The notes beneath the pieces were generated by a model. That model saw nothing but the letters and a program-made list of their open reading frames with translations. It did not search any database and was not told the DNA's origin. 64,000 nt of DNA from Streptomyces sp. ISL-100. GTDB lineage: Bacteria > Actinomycetota > Actinomycetes > Streptomycetales > Streptomycetaceae. Location: NCBI RefSeq assembly GCF_018614615.1, contig NZ_JAGGOK010000027.1:1-64000 (forward strand), written 5' to 3'. A program made the translations under genes and the position numbers. Position 1 is the stretch's first letter. Every line of letters begins with the position of its first letter. Shown in pieces: positions 27,907 through 36,100 of the stretch.

Positions 27907-30383
27907 GGCGCTCCCGGGAGTGGCTGTTCCGTCCAAATGGTCTTTCCGTGGCGCGTGTACCGGCTGCCCCACCGCTCGGTCAGCTGCGCGATCAGGAAAA
28001 GGCCGCGCCCGCCTTCCTCCGTGGCGCGTGCGCGTCGCATTCTGGGCTGCGTACTGCTCGGGTCGGACACCTCGCAGATCAGCGTCGTCGTACGGATGAG
28101 CTTGAGCTCGACGGGGCCGCCGCCCGCGTAGCGGATGGCGTTGGTGACCAGCTCGCTCGCCACCAGTTCGGTGGTGAAGGCGAGTTCGTCCAGGTCCCAG
28201 CGGGACAGCTGCCCCACCACCAGCGCCCTGGCGTCGGCCACCACCGCTGGATCCGGTTCCAGTACCCACATCACGCTGTCCTGTGCGGGAACCCCACGGG
28301 TACGGGCGAGCAGTAGGGTCACGTCGTCCGACAGCGGGCTCGGGGCCAGGTCTGCCACCACCTCCTGGCCGACGTCCCGCAGCGGACGGCCCAGGACGTC
28401 CGCGGCCGCCAGCCGGCTCTTGAGGGCCGCCATTCCTTCGTCCAGATCGGCCTGCGGCCGCTCGACCAGGCCGTCGGTGTAGAGCGCCAGCACGCTGCCC
28501 GGTTCGACCTCCAACTCCACTGGCTCGAAGGGCAGTCCGCCGACTCCCAGTGGCGGCCCGGGGCTTACGTCCACGTAACTGACGGTCCCGTCGGGAGCCA
28601 CCAGGGCGGGCGGGGGGTGCCCCGCACTGGCCATGGCGCACTGACGCGACACGGGGTCGTACGTCACGTACAGACAGGTGGCACCGAACGAGTCGTAGGC
28701 GCTCCGGCGTTCGGGAGTCTGCGTACCGTTCTCGTAGCTGCTGTTCTCCACGGTGAGCTGGGAAACAAGGTCGTCGAGGTGGGTGAGGAGCTCGTCGGGT
28801 TCGAGATCGAGGTCGGCCAGCGTGCGTACGGCGGTGCGCAGCCGGCCCATCATCGCTGTGGCCTCCAGACCGTGGCCGACCACGTCGCCGACCACGAGGG
28901 CGACCCGGGCGGACGACAGCGGGATGACATCGAACCAGTCCCCGCTCACTCCGCCGGCCGTATCCGTGGGGAGGTAGACGCTGAAGCTCTGCACCGCGGC
29001 CGTCTCGGTCGTCATCGGGGGCAGCAGGCTGCGCTGCAGACTCACGGAGGCGTGGCGCTCGCGCGCGTACCGGCGTGCGTTGTCCACCACGAGGGCCGCG
29101 CTGGAGGCGATCTCCTCCAGCAGGTCCAGGTCGTCCGCGCCGAAGGGCGCGCGGTCGCCGTCGCGCCACACCATGACCCGTCCCAGGAGCCTGCCTCTGG
29201 CTCGCAGCAGCGCGCTCATGCCCGAGCGGGTGCCCGGCCCGGGCAACGAACCGGGCCAAGTGTCGGCGTCGCCCAGCACATCGGCATTGGCATTGGCATC
29301 GGCATCGGCATCGGCATCGGCATCGGCCGACGGCTGCTCGGCGGGTCGCCCCCATACGCGGCCCCGCAACCCGTCGCCGACATCCACCCGCATGGAACCA
29401 CCGGTCGGCAGCCGCCCGGCGCCCGCGCCCGCTCTCGCGGCCACCGCCGCCCGCCGCAAGACGTGATGTCGCTGATGCTCGGGCCCGGGCTCCTCGTGGG
29501 CGAACCCGGCCTCCGCTATGTCGACGGCCGCCAGATCGGCAAGCACGGGAACCAGCACATCAGCCAGGTCCTGCGTGGTTTCCGCGACCGACAGCGAGTT
29601 GCCGAGCACGGCGGTGGCGCGGTGCAGCAGGTCGAGGCGCTCGCGCGCGCGACGCTGTTCCGTGACATCGGTGAAGAGGGCGGTGACGCCCATGACGCGC
29701 CCGTCCGTCTCCTGGAGGCGGAACGCGGACAGTGCCATGATCCGGCCCCTCCCCGGGTCGACCCGGGTACGTACGAGCGCGTCCATCGCCACCAGCGGGT
29801 TCCCGGTCGTGAGAACCTTCCGCAGCTGCTCGTCGATCACACCCGCGTCCTCCTCCCAGAGGAACTCCGCGAGCCGCAGACCGCGCAAGTCAGGGGGCAC
29901 ACCCGTATACGGAAGAAGCTGAGTGTTCGTCCGCACCAATCGCAGTTCCCGGTCGAACACCGCGAAGCCGACGCGTTCCTGGAGGAACAGTTCCTGCATG
30001 AAGGCGTGATCCTGGCGCCACTTCAACACCAGAGCCCAAGGTGCTCCCAGCAGGAAGAAGCGCGACACGCGACGGTCCGGCTGCCCGGGGTCCAGCGGAA
30101 GGACGCGGAACATGACCTCCGTCTCCCCGCCACCGCCCTCACGCACCACAGCCCGGCCCTCCCACACCGGGCCGTCCCGCTGCGCCATGACGTCCCGCCA
30201 TCGGCCGGGGTCGGCCAGCAGGTCCTGGACCCGTCGGCCACACAGCTCGTCGGCCCGCCGGTGCAGAAGGGTTTCGGCCGCCGGAGTGCAGCCGAGGACC
30301 GTCCCGGTGCCGTCCACGAGAAGCCCGGCCGCGTTGCCTGCGTCGAGGGGATCGTCTTTGCTGCGAGCAATGCGCACACGCAC
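27903..30383 (-). CDS. SpoIIE-type phosphatase with PAS, GAF and HATPase domains
   Basis: Large soluble signalling protein, 826 residues, GTG start. Two PAS-like sensor domains come first (VDGTGTVLGCTPAAETLLHR about 24-43; VFDRELRLVRTNTQLLPYTG about 142-161), then a GAF domain (about 255-440), a PP2C-type SpoIIE phosphatase (SGDWFDVIPLSSARVALVVG about 490-510, LALYTDGLVERP about 640) and a C-terminal GHKL ATPase (ELVASELVTNAIRYAGGGPV about 750, GRGLFLIAQL). It probably controls anti-sigma antagonists such as the STAS protein family. A dipeptide repeat of Ala-Asp and Ala-Asn lies inside the GAF region. It is coupled to the glycosyltransferase by GTGA. Confidence 0.92.
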   Translation of the reverse strand: MRVRIARSKDDPLDAGNAAGLLVDGTGTVLGCTPAAETLLHRRADELCGRRVQDLLADPGRWRDVMAQRDGPVWEGRAVVREGGGGETEVMFRVLPLDPGQPDRRVSRFFLLGAPWALVLKWRQDHAFMQELFLQERVGFAVFDRELRLVRTNTQLLPYTGVPPDLRGLRLAEFLWEEDAGVIDEQLRKVLTTGNPLVAMDALVRTRVDPGRGRIMALSAFRLQETDGRVMGVTALFTDVTEQRRARERLDLLHRATAVLGNSLSVAETTQDLADVLVPVLADLAAVDIAEAGFAHEEPGPEHQRHHVLRRAAVAARAGAGAGRLPTGGSMRVDVGDGLRGRVWGRPAEQPSADADADADADANANADVLGDADTWPGSLPGPGTRSGMSALLRARGRLLGRVMVWRDGDRAPFGADDLDLLEEIASSAALVVDNARRYARERHASVSLQRSLLPPMTTETAAVQSFSVYLPTDTAGGVSGDWFDVIPLSSARVALVVGDVVGHGLEATAMMGRLRTAVRTLADLDLEPDELLTHLDDLVSQLTVENSSYENGTQTPERRSAYDSFGATCLYVTYDPVSRQCAMASAGHPPPALVAPDGTVSYVDVSPGPPLGVGGLPFEPVELEVEPGSVLALYTDGLVERPQADLDEGMAALKSRLAAADVLGRPLRDVGQEVVADLAPSPLSDDVTLLLARTRGVPAQDSVMWVLEPDPAVVADARALVVGQLSRWDLDELAFTTELVASELVTNAIRYAGGGPVELKLIRTTTLICEVSDPSSTQPRMRRARATEEGGRGLFLIAQLTERWGSRYTRHGKTIWTEQPLPGAP
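29281..29328 (-). repeat. In-frame 6-base microsatellite encoding Ala-Asp/Ala-Asn repeats
   Basis: Eight hexamer units of the type TCGGCA/TTGGCA run through 29281-29328, giving SADADADADADANANAD in the GAF domain of the SpoIIE phosphatase. Copy-number change keeps the frame and would only alter the length of a surface loop. Confidence 0.8.
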
Positions 30384-30590
30384 CCCCGGGATCAGCGTCT
30401 CACCGGTCTTGATCTGGCCGTCGTTGTCTTGCGCTCTTGGCCAGGCTATCCATCACCCCACCTGTCCGCCCGCCCGGAGGGCAAGGACCGGCCATGGATC
30501 CGCTCACTCGGAATATGCCGGCGTGCGGGCGTGGTGGGGCTGTGTGACCCTTGCCGCGAGAAAGGCCGTGCCGACCGGAGGGAGTCAGGG

Positions 30591-30782
30591 ATGAATCAGC
30601 TCGGAGACAAGCCGGAAGAGGTCCGCAAGCGGCTGGAGGAGGAGAAGCGGCAGGCCCGGGAGCAGGATCGGAAGTCCCCCGAACGGGGCTCCGAGCCCGG
30701 TGAGCCGTCCGGGGAGCCGTCCGGGGAGCCGTCCGGGGAGCGGGATGCCGCGACGTACCCCGACGATCGCGATTCGGACTGA
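30591..30782 (+). CDS. Small hydrophilic protein with GEPS repeats
   Basis: Protein of 63 residues with a strong GGAGGGA site seven bases before the ATG. The first half is a charged helix (EEVRKRLEEEKRQAREQD). The second half is disordered with three GEPS units and an acidic end (YPDDRDSD). The composition is that of a small intrinsically disordered or stress-type protein. The function is unknown. Confidence 0.7.
   Translation: MNQLGDKPEEVRKRLEEEKRQAREQDRKSPERGSEPGEPSGEPSGEPSGERDAATYPDDRDSD
30699..30740 (+). repeat. Tandem 12-base repeats encoding GEPS
   Basis: GGTGAGCCGTCC is followed by two exact GGGGAGCCGTCC units and a partial GGGGAG, all in the frame of the small hydrophilic protein gene. 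Copy number could vary without breaking the frame. Confidence 0.75.
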
Positions 30783-30863
30783 CCCGAGCCGGTCTTACGT
30801 ACTCATCCCGGCCACCCCCTTCACGCCGGTCGCGGATGCGGCCACGAATGCGAGACTTGGACT

Positions 30864-31160
30864 ATGGACTGGGCTTCATGGACGACGCTCGGGGTGCTGA
30901 CGGGCCGCGGCGGGGTCCTCACCGAGGAGGTGGGCGTTCTGACCGGTGATCTCACGGTGCACACCACGTGGGCCGACAGTGAGGCACGGATCGCTGTGCA
31001 GTACAGCGGGGCGTCCGACTGGTTCACCATGTCGGGCAGTCCCGTGCCTTCTCCTTCGGAGAGTGACAGCCGCGACCTGCACGACGCCGTGGTGGCGGCG
31101 ATACGTGAGGGTGGCGCCGCCACCGTCCCCTCCCCGCCGCACAGCCCCTCGGCACAGTAG
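30864..31160 (+). CDS. Hypothetical protein, 98 residues
   Basis: Begins MDWASWTTLGVLTGRGGVLT and continues TWADSEARIAVQYSGASDWF. It has repeated GVLTG/GVLTEE patterns near the N-terminus, a likely beta-sheet centre and a Pro/Ser-rich tail. There is no signal peptide or membrane helix. The frame has proper codon bias and stops 49 bases before the first CBS gene. No family recognised. Confidence 0.6.
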   Translation: MDWASWTTLGVLTGRGGVLTEEVGVLTGDLTVHTTWADSEARIAVQYSGASDWFTMSGSPVPSPSESDSRDLHDAVVAAIREGGAATVPSPPHSPSAQ

Positions 31161-31209
31161 CGCCGCTTGCTGCCCCGGTCGTTGGGTCGGCGCACTCAGG
31201 AGAACGGCC

Positions 31210-31668
31210 ATGCTCGCGCGTGATCTCGCGGAAACCTACCCCTACGTATCGGTCGACGCCGATGCGGTGGACGCGGCCCGGCTGCTCGCAAGGCACAAGC
31301 TGCCCGCGCTGCTCGTCGTCGACGCCGACCATCGGCCGTACGCCATCGTGCCCGGCTCCCAGCTCATCAAGCAGCTGGTGCCGGACTACCTCATCGAGGA
31401 ACCGCTGCTCGCCGCCGTGATCGACGACCGCCACCTCGGTGAAGTCGCGGAGAAGATCGCCGGACTCACGGTCGCCGAATGGCTGCCGAAGCGCACGTAC
31501 ACGCCGCCAGTGGTCGGGCCCGACGCCGGTCTGCTGCACGTGGCGGCGCTCATGGCCCGTACCCGCAGTCCGCTGGTCGCCGTGATCGAGCGCGACGGCG
31601 ACCAGATCAGCCTGCTCGGCGCCATCACGGCCGCCTCACTGATGACGCATCTCATCGGAGAAGCGTGA
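31210..31668 (+). CDS. CBS-domain pair protein (first of two flanking the permease)
   Basis: Protein of 152 residues, essentially two CBS motifs that form one Bateman module. CBS1: VSVDADAVDAARLLARHKLP (about 13-32). CBS2: VVGPDAGLLHVAALMARTRS (about 102-121) with LGAITAASLMTHL at the end. Such modules bind adenosyl nucleotides and gate partner proteins. The stop overlaps the GTG start of the permease gene by four bases, so it is made with the transporter and probably senses energy or nucleotide state for it (inference). Its paralogue follows the permease at 33027. Confidence 0.88.
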   Translation: MLARDLAETYPYVSVDADAVDAARLLARHKLPALLVVDADHRPYAIVPGSQLIKQLVPDYLIEEPLLAAVIDDRHLGEVAEKIAGLTVAEWLPKRTYTPPVVGPDAGLLHVAALMARTRSPLVAVIERDGDQISLLGAITAASLMTHLIGEA

Positions 31669-32963
31669 ACGACTGGCAGAGCTGGGCCGCGGTCGTCGTC
31701 TTCGCGGGTACATACGCACTGATCATCAGCGAGAAGCTGCACCGCACGGCCGCCGCCCTGGGGGGTGCCGGGCTGATGCTCGTGATCGGGGCGACCGACG
31801 ACAAGGCGGCGTTCCACTCGGAGCGCAGCGGGGTCGACTGGAACGTCATCTTCCTGCTGCTCGGCATGATGGTGATCGTCGGCGTGCTGAAGAAGACCGG
31901 CATGTTCGAGTACCTCGCCATCTGGTCCGTGAAGAGAGCGCGGGCCAGGCCCTTCAGGGTGATGACGTGGCTGGTCGTCATCACGGCCGTCGCCTCGGCC
32001 CTCCTCGACAATGTCACCACCGTGCTGCTCATCGCCCCGGTGACCCTGCTGGTCTGCGAGCGGCTCGGGCTGCCGGTCGCCCCTTACCTGATCGCCGAGG
32101 TGCTGGCGTCCAACATCGGCGGCATGGCCACCCTGGTCGGTGATCCGCCGAACATCATCATCGCCAGCCGCGCCGGCCTGACCTTCAACGACTTCCTGGT
32201 ACACCTCGCCCCGCTCTCTGCGTTGCTGATCCTGGTCCTGATCGCACTGTGCCGCTGGCTCTTCCGGAAATCCTTCGTGTACGACGAGGAGCGCGCCGCC
32301 GAGGTGATGTCGCTGGAGGAGCGCGAGGCCATTCACGACCCGCGCCTTCTCGTCCAGGGCCTGGTCGTGCTCGTGCTCGTCGTCGCTGGGTTCGTACTGC
32401 ACCCCGTGCTGCACTACGAACCCAGCGTCGTCGCCCTGCTCGGCGCCGGGCTGCTCATCGCCGTCTCCAGCGTGCGGACCGGTGATGTGCTGGCCGACGT
32501 CGAGTGGCCCACGCTCGCCTTCTTCGCGGGGCTTTTCGTGATGATCGGCGGGCTGATCGAGACCGGTGTGATCGGTGAGGTCGCCAGGAAGCTCGCGGAC
32601 GCCATCGGCGACAACGAAATCGGCGGGTCCATGCTGCTGCTCGGCTCCTCCGCCGTGCTCTCCGGCATCGTCGACAACATTCCGTACGTCGCCACCATGG
32701 CGCCCGTCACCAGCGACGTCGTCGAGGCCATGGGCGGCTCCGGAGACCACGTCATGTGGTGGGCGCTGGCCATCGGCGCGGACCTCGGCGGCAACGCCAC
32801 CGCGATCGGAGCCAGCGCCAATGTCGTCGTCCTGGGCATCGCCGAACGCAACCGCACACCCATCTCGTTCTGGCAGTTCACCAAGTACGGCCTTGTCGTC
32901 ACCGCCGTCACCGTGGCGATCTCCGCGGTGTACATCTGGCTGCGGTACTTCGCCGCGGCCTAG
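31665..32963 (+). CDS. ArsB/NhaD (ion transporter) superfamily permease
   Basis: Membrane protein of 432 residues with about 11-12 predicted helices. The duplicated IT-superfamily hairpins are visible: VASALLDNVTTVLLIAPVTL at about 106-125 and LSGIVDNIPYVATMAPVTS at about 333-351. Other markers are SNIGGMATLVGDPPNIIIAS and LGGNATAIGASANVVVLGIA. The family moves arsenite, Na+/H+ or dicarboxylates; DNVTT and GDPPN fit ArsB/NhaD better than SLC13 citrate carriers, but the substrate is not settled. GTG start in a GTGA overlap with the upstream CBS gene. No ars genes are near. Confidence 0.9.
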   Translation: MNDWQSWAAVVVFAGTYALIISEKLHRTAAALGGAGLMLVIGATDDKAAFHSERSGVDWNVIFLLLGMMVIVGVLKKTGMFEYLAIWSVKRARARPFRVMTWLVVITAVASALLDNVTTVLLIAPVTLLVCERLGLPVAPYLIAEVLASNIGGMATLVGDPPNIIIASRAGLTFNDFLVHLAPLSALLILVLIALCRWLFRKSFVYDEERAAEVMSLEEREAIHDPRLLVQGLVVLVLVVAGFVLHPVLHYEPSVVALLGAGLLIAVSSVRTGDVLADVEWPTLAFFAGLFVMIGGLIETGVIGEVARKLADAIGDNEIGGSMLLLGSSAVLSGIVDNIPYVATMAPVTSDVVEAMGGSGDHVMWWALAIGADLGGNATAIGASANVVVLGIAERNRTPISFWQFTKYGLVVTAVTVAISAVYIWLRYFAAA

Positions 32964-33026
32964 GGTTTTCTCGTATATTCGAATGAGGCTGGAAATGAGG
33001 AGCCTTCCCACAGACGGGAGCCGGCC

Positions 33027-33512
33027 GTGCGCGCGCGAGACCTGGCAGAAGAGTACGAAGCCGTGAGCTTCGACAGCGACGCCCTGGACGCTGCCCGGCT
33101 GATGGCCGAGCACCGGCTGCCCGGACTGCTGGTGCTCGACGAACGCGGCGAGCCGAAGGCGATCCTGCCCGCGTCCCAGATGGTCAAGACCCTGGTTCCC
33201 TCCTACGTGATCGACGATCCGGGGCTCGCGTCCGTCATCGACGAGAAGCACGCCGACCGGCTGTGCGAGTCCCTGGCCGGGCGCCGCGTCGGCGATTGTC
33301 TGCCCCGCACCACGGCCCCGCCGCCCATTGCCGCTCCCGACGACACCGCGCTGGAGGTGGCCACGCTGATGGCACGGGTACGCAGCCCGCTGGTCGCGGT
33401 GGTGGAGAAGACCCGGGGCGGTACCCGCCTCATTGGCGTGATCACGGCCTCGCACCTGCTGCATGAGCTGCTCCGTTCGGCGAGCGCGCCCGCGGCGGGG
33501 ACCGGCCCGTAG
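33027..33512 (+). CDS. CBS-domain pair protein (second of two flanking the permease)
   Basis: Protein of 161 residues, GTG start, clear paralogue of the 31210 protein. It shares RARDLAEEYEAVSFDSDALD with LARDLAETYPYVSVDADAVD, and ILPASQMVKTLVPSYVIDDP with IVPGSQLIKQLVPDYLIEEP. The C-terminal CBS2 is DTALEVATLMARVRSPLVAV. The 63-base gap from the permease suggests co-transcription. Two CBS subunits on one operon could form a heteromeric sensor (inference). Confidence 0.88.
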   Translation: MRARDLAEEYEAVSFDSDALDAARLMAEHRLPGLLVLDERGEPKAILPASQMVKTLVPSYVIDDPGLASVIDEKHADRLCESLAGRRVGDCLPRTTAPPPIAAPDDTALEVATLMARVRSPLVAVVEKTRGGTRLIGVITASHLLHELLRSASAPAAGTGP

Positions 33513-33633
33513 GCTCGGTCCGGCCTTGGTGCTGCCGAGTGGAGTGTGCGGTGGCAGTGCGCGGCTGTCGTGCCCACCGGAGGTGTGGCGCGTTGACTGG
33601 TGGCGAGATTCACCGAGTCGAGGAGTCACCGCC

Positions 33634-34413
33634 ATGACACTGCAAACACCCCCTCAGGTCGAGCCGTCGGACCACGGCTGGGGGATCGTCGCTGACGGCA
33701 GCCACCCGTCTCAGGCGCATGCCTGGACGGCCTTGCTCACGGGATTCGGCCCGCAGGACTCCTTCTTCTTCCAGGCGCACGCTCCTGAGGCGGCCGACGC
33801 GCCGGGGCATGCGTCGGGCCGGCAGACCTTGCACGAGCTGGAGGTTGCCGGTTCGGCGCTCGGGAAAGTCGCGGCCCCCATGTCGCGCGCCGCGCAGAAC
33901 GCCCTTCTGTCGCCCTCGGCGGGTCCCGATGTCTCGGCGGAGCGCGGCACGGCCCACGCCGACAGCCGTCTCGCGAGCGGGGACGTCTCCATTGCGTACG
34001 GCGTTAATCCCGACGGCGGCGCGCCGCTCTCGCCCTTCGGTGTGCACGTTGAGGCGGCGACGGCCGAGGCGGTCACCAAGCCCGGCCAGCCGGTCACCCT
34101 CGCCAGCGGTGCCAGGCACGCCTACGTCACGTCGGCCGGGCGGAAGGTGGCTACCGTGCCGGCCGAGTGGCCGGTGAACTTCTCGGTGCGTATTCCCGCC
34201 GACACCTCCCAGCCCGTCGCAGCACTGGTCGTCTTCAACGAGCAGGTCACCACCGACGCGCAGGGTCGGCCCACTCTCGGCAAGGACGGCCGGTACGCCT
34301 ACGATCCGAAGTCGACGAGCGGGTACGTCAACGCAGTGCGCCTCACCGTCTACGGTGAGCGCCGGACGGAGCTGACCATCGGACACGCCGCTGTCCTGCG
34401 TGTCTCCCAGTAG
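33634..34413 (+). CDS. Hypothetical protein, 259 residues
   Basis: Start ATG at 33634 with GAGGAG nearby; the open frame continues upstream but without a better start. There is no signal peptide or membrane segment. It has short Gly/Asp-rich stretches (WGIVADGSHPSQAHAWTALL, YGVNPDGGAPLSPFGVHVEA) and a probably beta-rich second half (VNFSVRIPADTSQPVAALVV, NAVRLTVYGERRTELTI). No family recognised. Its last 64 bases overlap the end of the convergent oxidoreductase gene. Confidence 0.65.
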   Translation: MTLQTPPQVEPSDHGWGIVADGSHPSQAHAWTALLTGFGPQDSFFFQAHAPEAADAPGHASGRQTLHELEVAGSALGKVAAPMSRAAQNALLSPSAGPDVSAERGTAHADSRLASGDVSIAYGVNPDGGAPLSPFGVHVEAATAEAVTKPGQPVTLASGARHAYVTSAGRKVATVPAEWPVNFSVRIPADTSQPVAALVVFNEQVTTDAQGRPTLGKDGRYAYDPKSTSGYVNAVRLTVYGERRTELTIGHAAVLRVSQ

Positions 34414-35357
34414 ACCGCCGCGCGGTGGATCTCGACGGCCCGTGCCACGTCCTCGTCCACCAGGTCGTGGTTGATGGCGAAGGCGGCCGCCGATCCCATG
34501 CCGGCCGCCGTGACCACCGCCGCCCGCGGATCGGCGACATTGCCCGCCGCCCACACCCCGGACACACTGGTGCGGCCGGAAGGGTCGGTCGTCACCCAGC
34601 CGTTGTCGTCGCGCTCGCAGCCCAGTGCGGTCAGCAGGGCGTCGCGGGGCACCATGCGGGGAAGGACGAACGCGGCGCTGCGGGGCACTACCCGGCCGTC
34701 GGCCAGTTCGACCCCGCGCAGCCGGTCGTCGCCCACCACCAGCCGCTTGATCACGCCCTCGGTGATGTGCACACCTCGGGCGGTCAGCCGCTCGCGGTCG
34801 TCGTCCGTGAGGTCCAGGGTGTGCGGGAAGAACACGATGTCACTCGACCACTGCCGCAGCAGTAGCGCGTGCCGCACGGAGCCGGGGTGGTTGCCGAGCA
34901 CCCCGATGGGCTGGTCGCGCACCTCGTAGCCGTGGCAGTACGGACAGTGCAGCAGGTCGTTGCCCCATCGCTCACGGACGCCGGGAATCTCGGGCAGCTC
35001 GTCGCGCAGGCCCGTGGCCACCAGCACGCGGCAGCCCCGGAGCACCGGGCCGCCGGCCAGATGCACGAGGAAGCCGGAGTCGATGTGATCGACCTGTCCC
35101 TTCATCAACTCCACGCCGTAGCCCGCCACTTCGGCCCGGGCCACTTCCAGCAGGGCAGCCGGGGCCATCCCGTCCCGGGACAGGAAGCCCTGCATGTGCG
35201 CGGCCGGGGCATTACGCGGTTCCCCGGCGTCCACGACCGCTACCCGGCGGCGGGACCGGGCCAGTACCAGGGCCGCGTTCAGGCCGCCGGCCCCCGCGCC
35301 GACGACCACCACGTCGTACAGGGAATCCTTCGATGCCACGCTCTTCGTATCGCTCAC
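34350..35357 (-). CDS. FAD-dependent NAD(P)H oxidoreductase, thioredoxin-reductase-like
   Basis: Flavoprotein of 335 residues. I start at the GTG at 35357 because GGAGGTGATC, a full match to the 16S tail, ends three bases upstream; a GTG nine bases earlier overlaps that site. The FAD-binding fold is DVVVVGAGAGGLNAALVLAR at about 15-34. The redox pair is CPYC (LLHCPYCHGYEVRDQP at about 137-152). The C-terminal FAD motif is SGVWAAGNVADPRAAVVTA. It is divergent from an XRE-cupin regulator, a pairing seen often for this family, so that protein is the likely controller. Confidence 0.92.
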   Translation of the reverse strand: MSDTKSVASKDSLYDVVVVGAGAGGLNAALVLARSRRRVAVVDAGEPRNAPAAHMQGFLSRDGMAPAALLEVARAEVAGYGVELMKGQVDHIDSGFLVHLAGGPVLRGCRVLVATGLRDELPEIPGVRERWGNDLLHCPYCHGYEVRDQPIGVLGNHPGSVRHALLLRQWSSDIVFFPHTLDLTDDDRERLTARGVHITEGVIKRLVVGDDRLRGVELADGRVVPRSAAFVLPRMVPRDALLTALGCERDDNGWVTTDPSGRTSVSGVWAAGNVADPRAAVVTAAGMGSAAAFAINHDLVDEDVARAVEIHRAAVYWETRRTAACPMVSSVRRSP

Positions 35358-35402
35358 GGCGATCACCTCCGCCCACAGGGTGCGACCAAGGATTCAGCAG
35401 TG

Positions 35403-35416
35403 GCAATCTTTGTTGC
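35403..35416. promoter_or_regulatory. Candidate operator in the oxidoreductase/XRE intergenic region
   Basis: GCAATCTTTGTTGC has GCAA/TTGC arms separated by six bases and lies between the divergent starts at 35357 and 35440. It is AT-rich compared with its surroundings and is a possible binding site for the XRE-cupin protein. Confidence 0.4.
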
Positions 35417-35439
35417 TATTTCCGGAACGAGCTTGTGCA

Positions 35440-36048
35440 ATGGGAAGCGTGGAACACTCACCTGCCATCGCCCAAGTCCTCACCGAGGTCGGCCCTCGCC
35501 TCAAACGGCTGCGCACTGAGAACGGCGTGACGCTGACGGCGCTGTCCGAGACCACTGGCATCTCCAAGAGCACCCTGTCCCGGCTGGAGTCCGGCCAGCG
35601 GCGCCCCAGTCTGGAACTCCTGCTTCCGATCGCCCAGGCCCACCAGGTTCCGCTGGACGAACTGGTCGGCGCCCCCGAAGTCGGCGACCCGCGCGTCCGC
35701 CTCAAGCCCAAGCGCGTCAACGGCAGCACCGTGCTGCCCCTGACCCGGCAGCCGGGGCCGCTGCAGACCTTCAAGATGATCCTGCCGGCCACCCGGAGCA
35801 CACCCGAGCCCTGCACCCACGAGGGCTACGAGTGGCTGTATGTCCTCTCCGGACGCCTGCGTCTGGTCCTGGCCGACCGCGACCTCGTCCTGGGCCCCGG
35901 CGAGGCCGCCGAGTTCGAGACCCGGCTGCCGCACTGGTTCGGCAGTACCGGCGACGGCCCCGTCGAGGTCCTCAGCCTGTTCGGCCGCCAGGGCGAGCGC
36001 ATGCACGTACGCGCGAAACCCCGCCCCCGCGACAAGCCCGGCCACTGA
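35440..36048 (+). CDS. XRE-family regulator with C-terminal cupin
   Basis: DNA-binding sensor of 202 residues. The helix-turn-helix is LKRLRTENGVTLTALSETTG followed by SKSTLSRLESGQRRPSLEL (about 22-60). The cupin is at about 115-190, with the motif PCTHEGYEWLYVLSGRLRLV and LPHWFGSTGDGPVEVLSLFG. The fold should bind a small ligand or metal. It probably regulates the divergent FAD oxidoreductase. A perfect 11-base inverted repeat terminates it. Confidence 0.92.
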   Translation: MGSVEHSPAIAQVLTEVGPRLKRLRTENGVTLTALSETTGISKSTLSRLESGQRRPSLELLLPIAQAHQVPLDELVGAPEVGDPRVRLKPKRVNGSTVLPLTRQPGPLQTFKMILPATRSTPEPCTHEGYEWLYVLSGRLRLVLADRDLVLGPGEAAEFETRLPHWFGSTGDGPVEVLSLFGRQGERMHVRAKPRPRDKPGH

Positions 36049-36084
36049 CTGTGCCCGGCGCGCACACAGCACACCGGGCACAGT
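36048..36084. terminator. Terminator between the XRE-cupin gene and the GH1 remnant
   Basis: ACTGTGCCCGG (36048-36058) and CCGGGCACAGT (36074-36084) form a perfect 11-base stem with a 15-base loop, between convergent genes. It can act in both directions. Confidence 0.75.
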
Positions 36085-36100
36085 GGTCATGTGCGGCGGA

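Noticed and set aside
28617..30590. Long plus-strand frame opposite the SpoIIE phosphatase
   Set aside because: Antisense shadow; only its last 63 codons, with their own ribosome site at 30577, look like a real small gene.
31665..32963. Naming the permease as an arsenite exporter
   Set aside because: No arsR, arsC or other arsenic gene is nearby, and IT-superfamily motifs do not fix the substrate.
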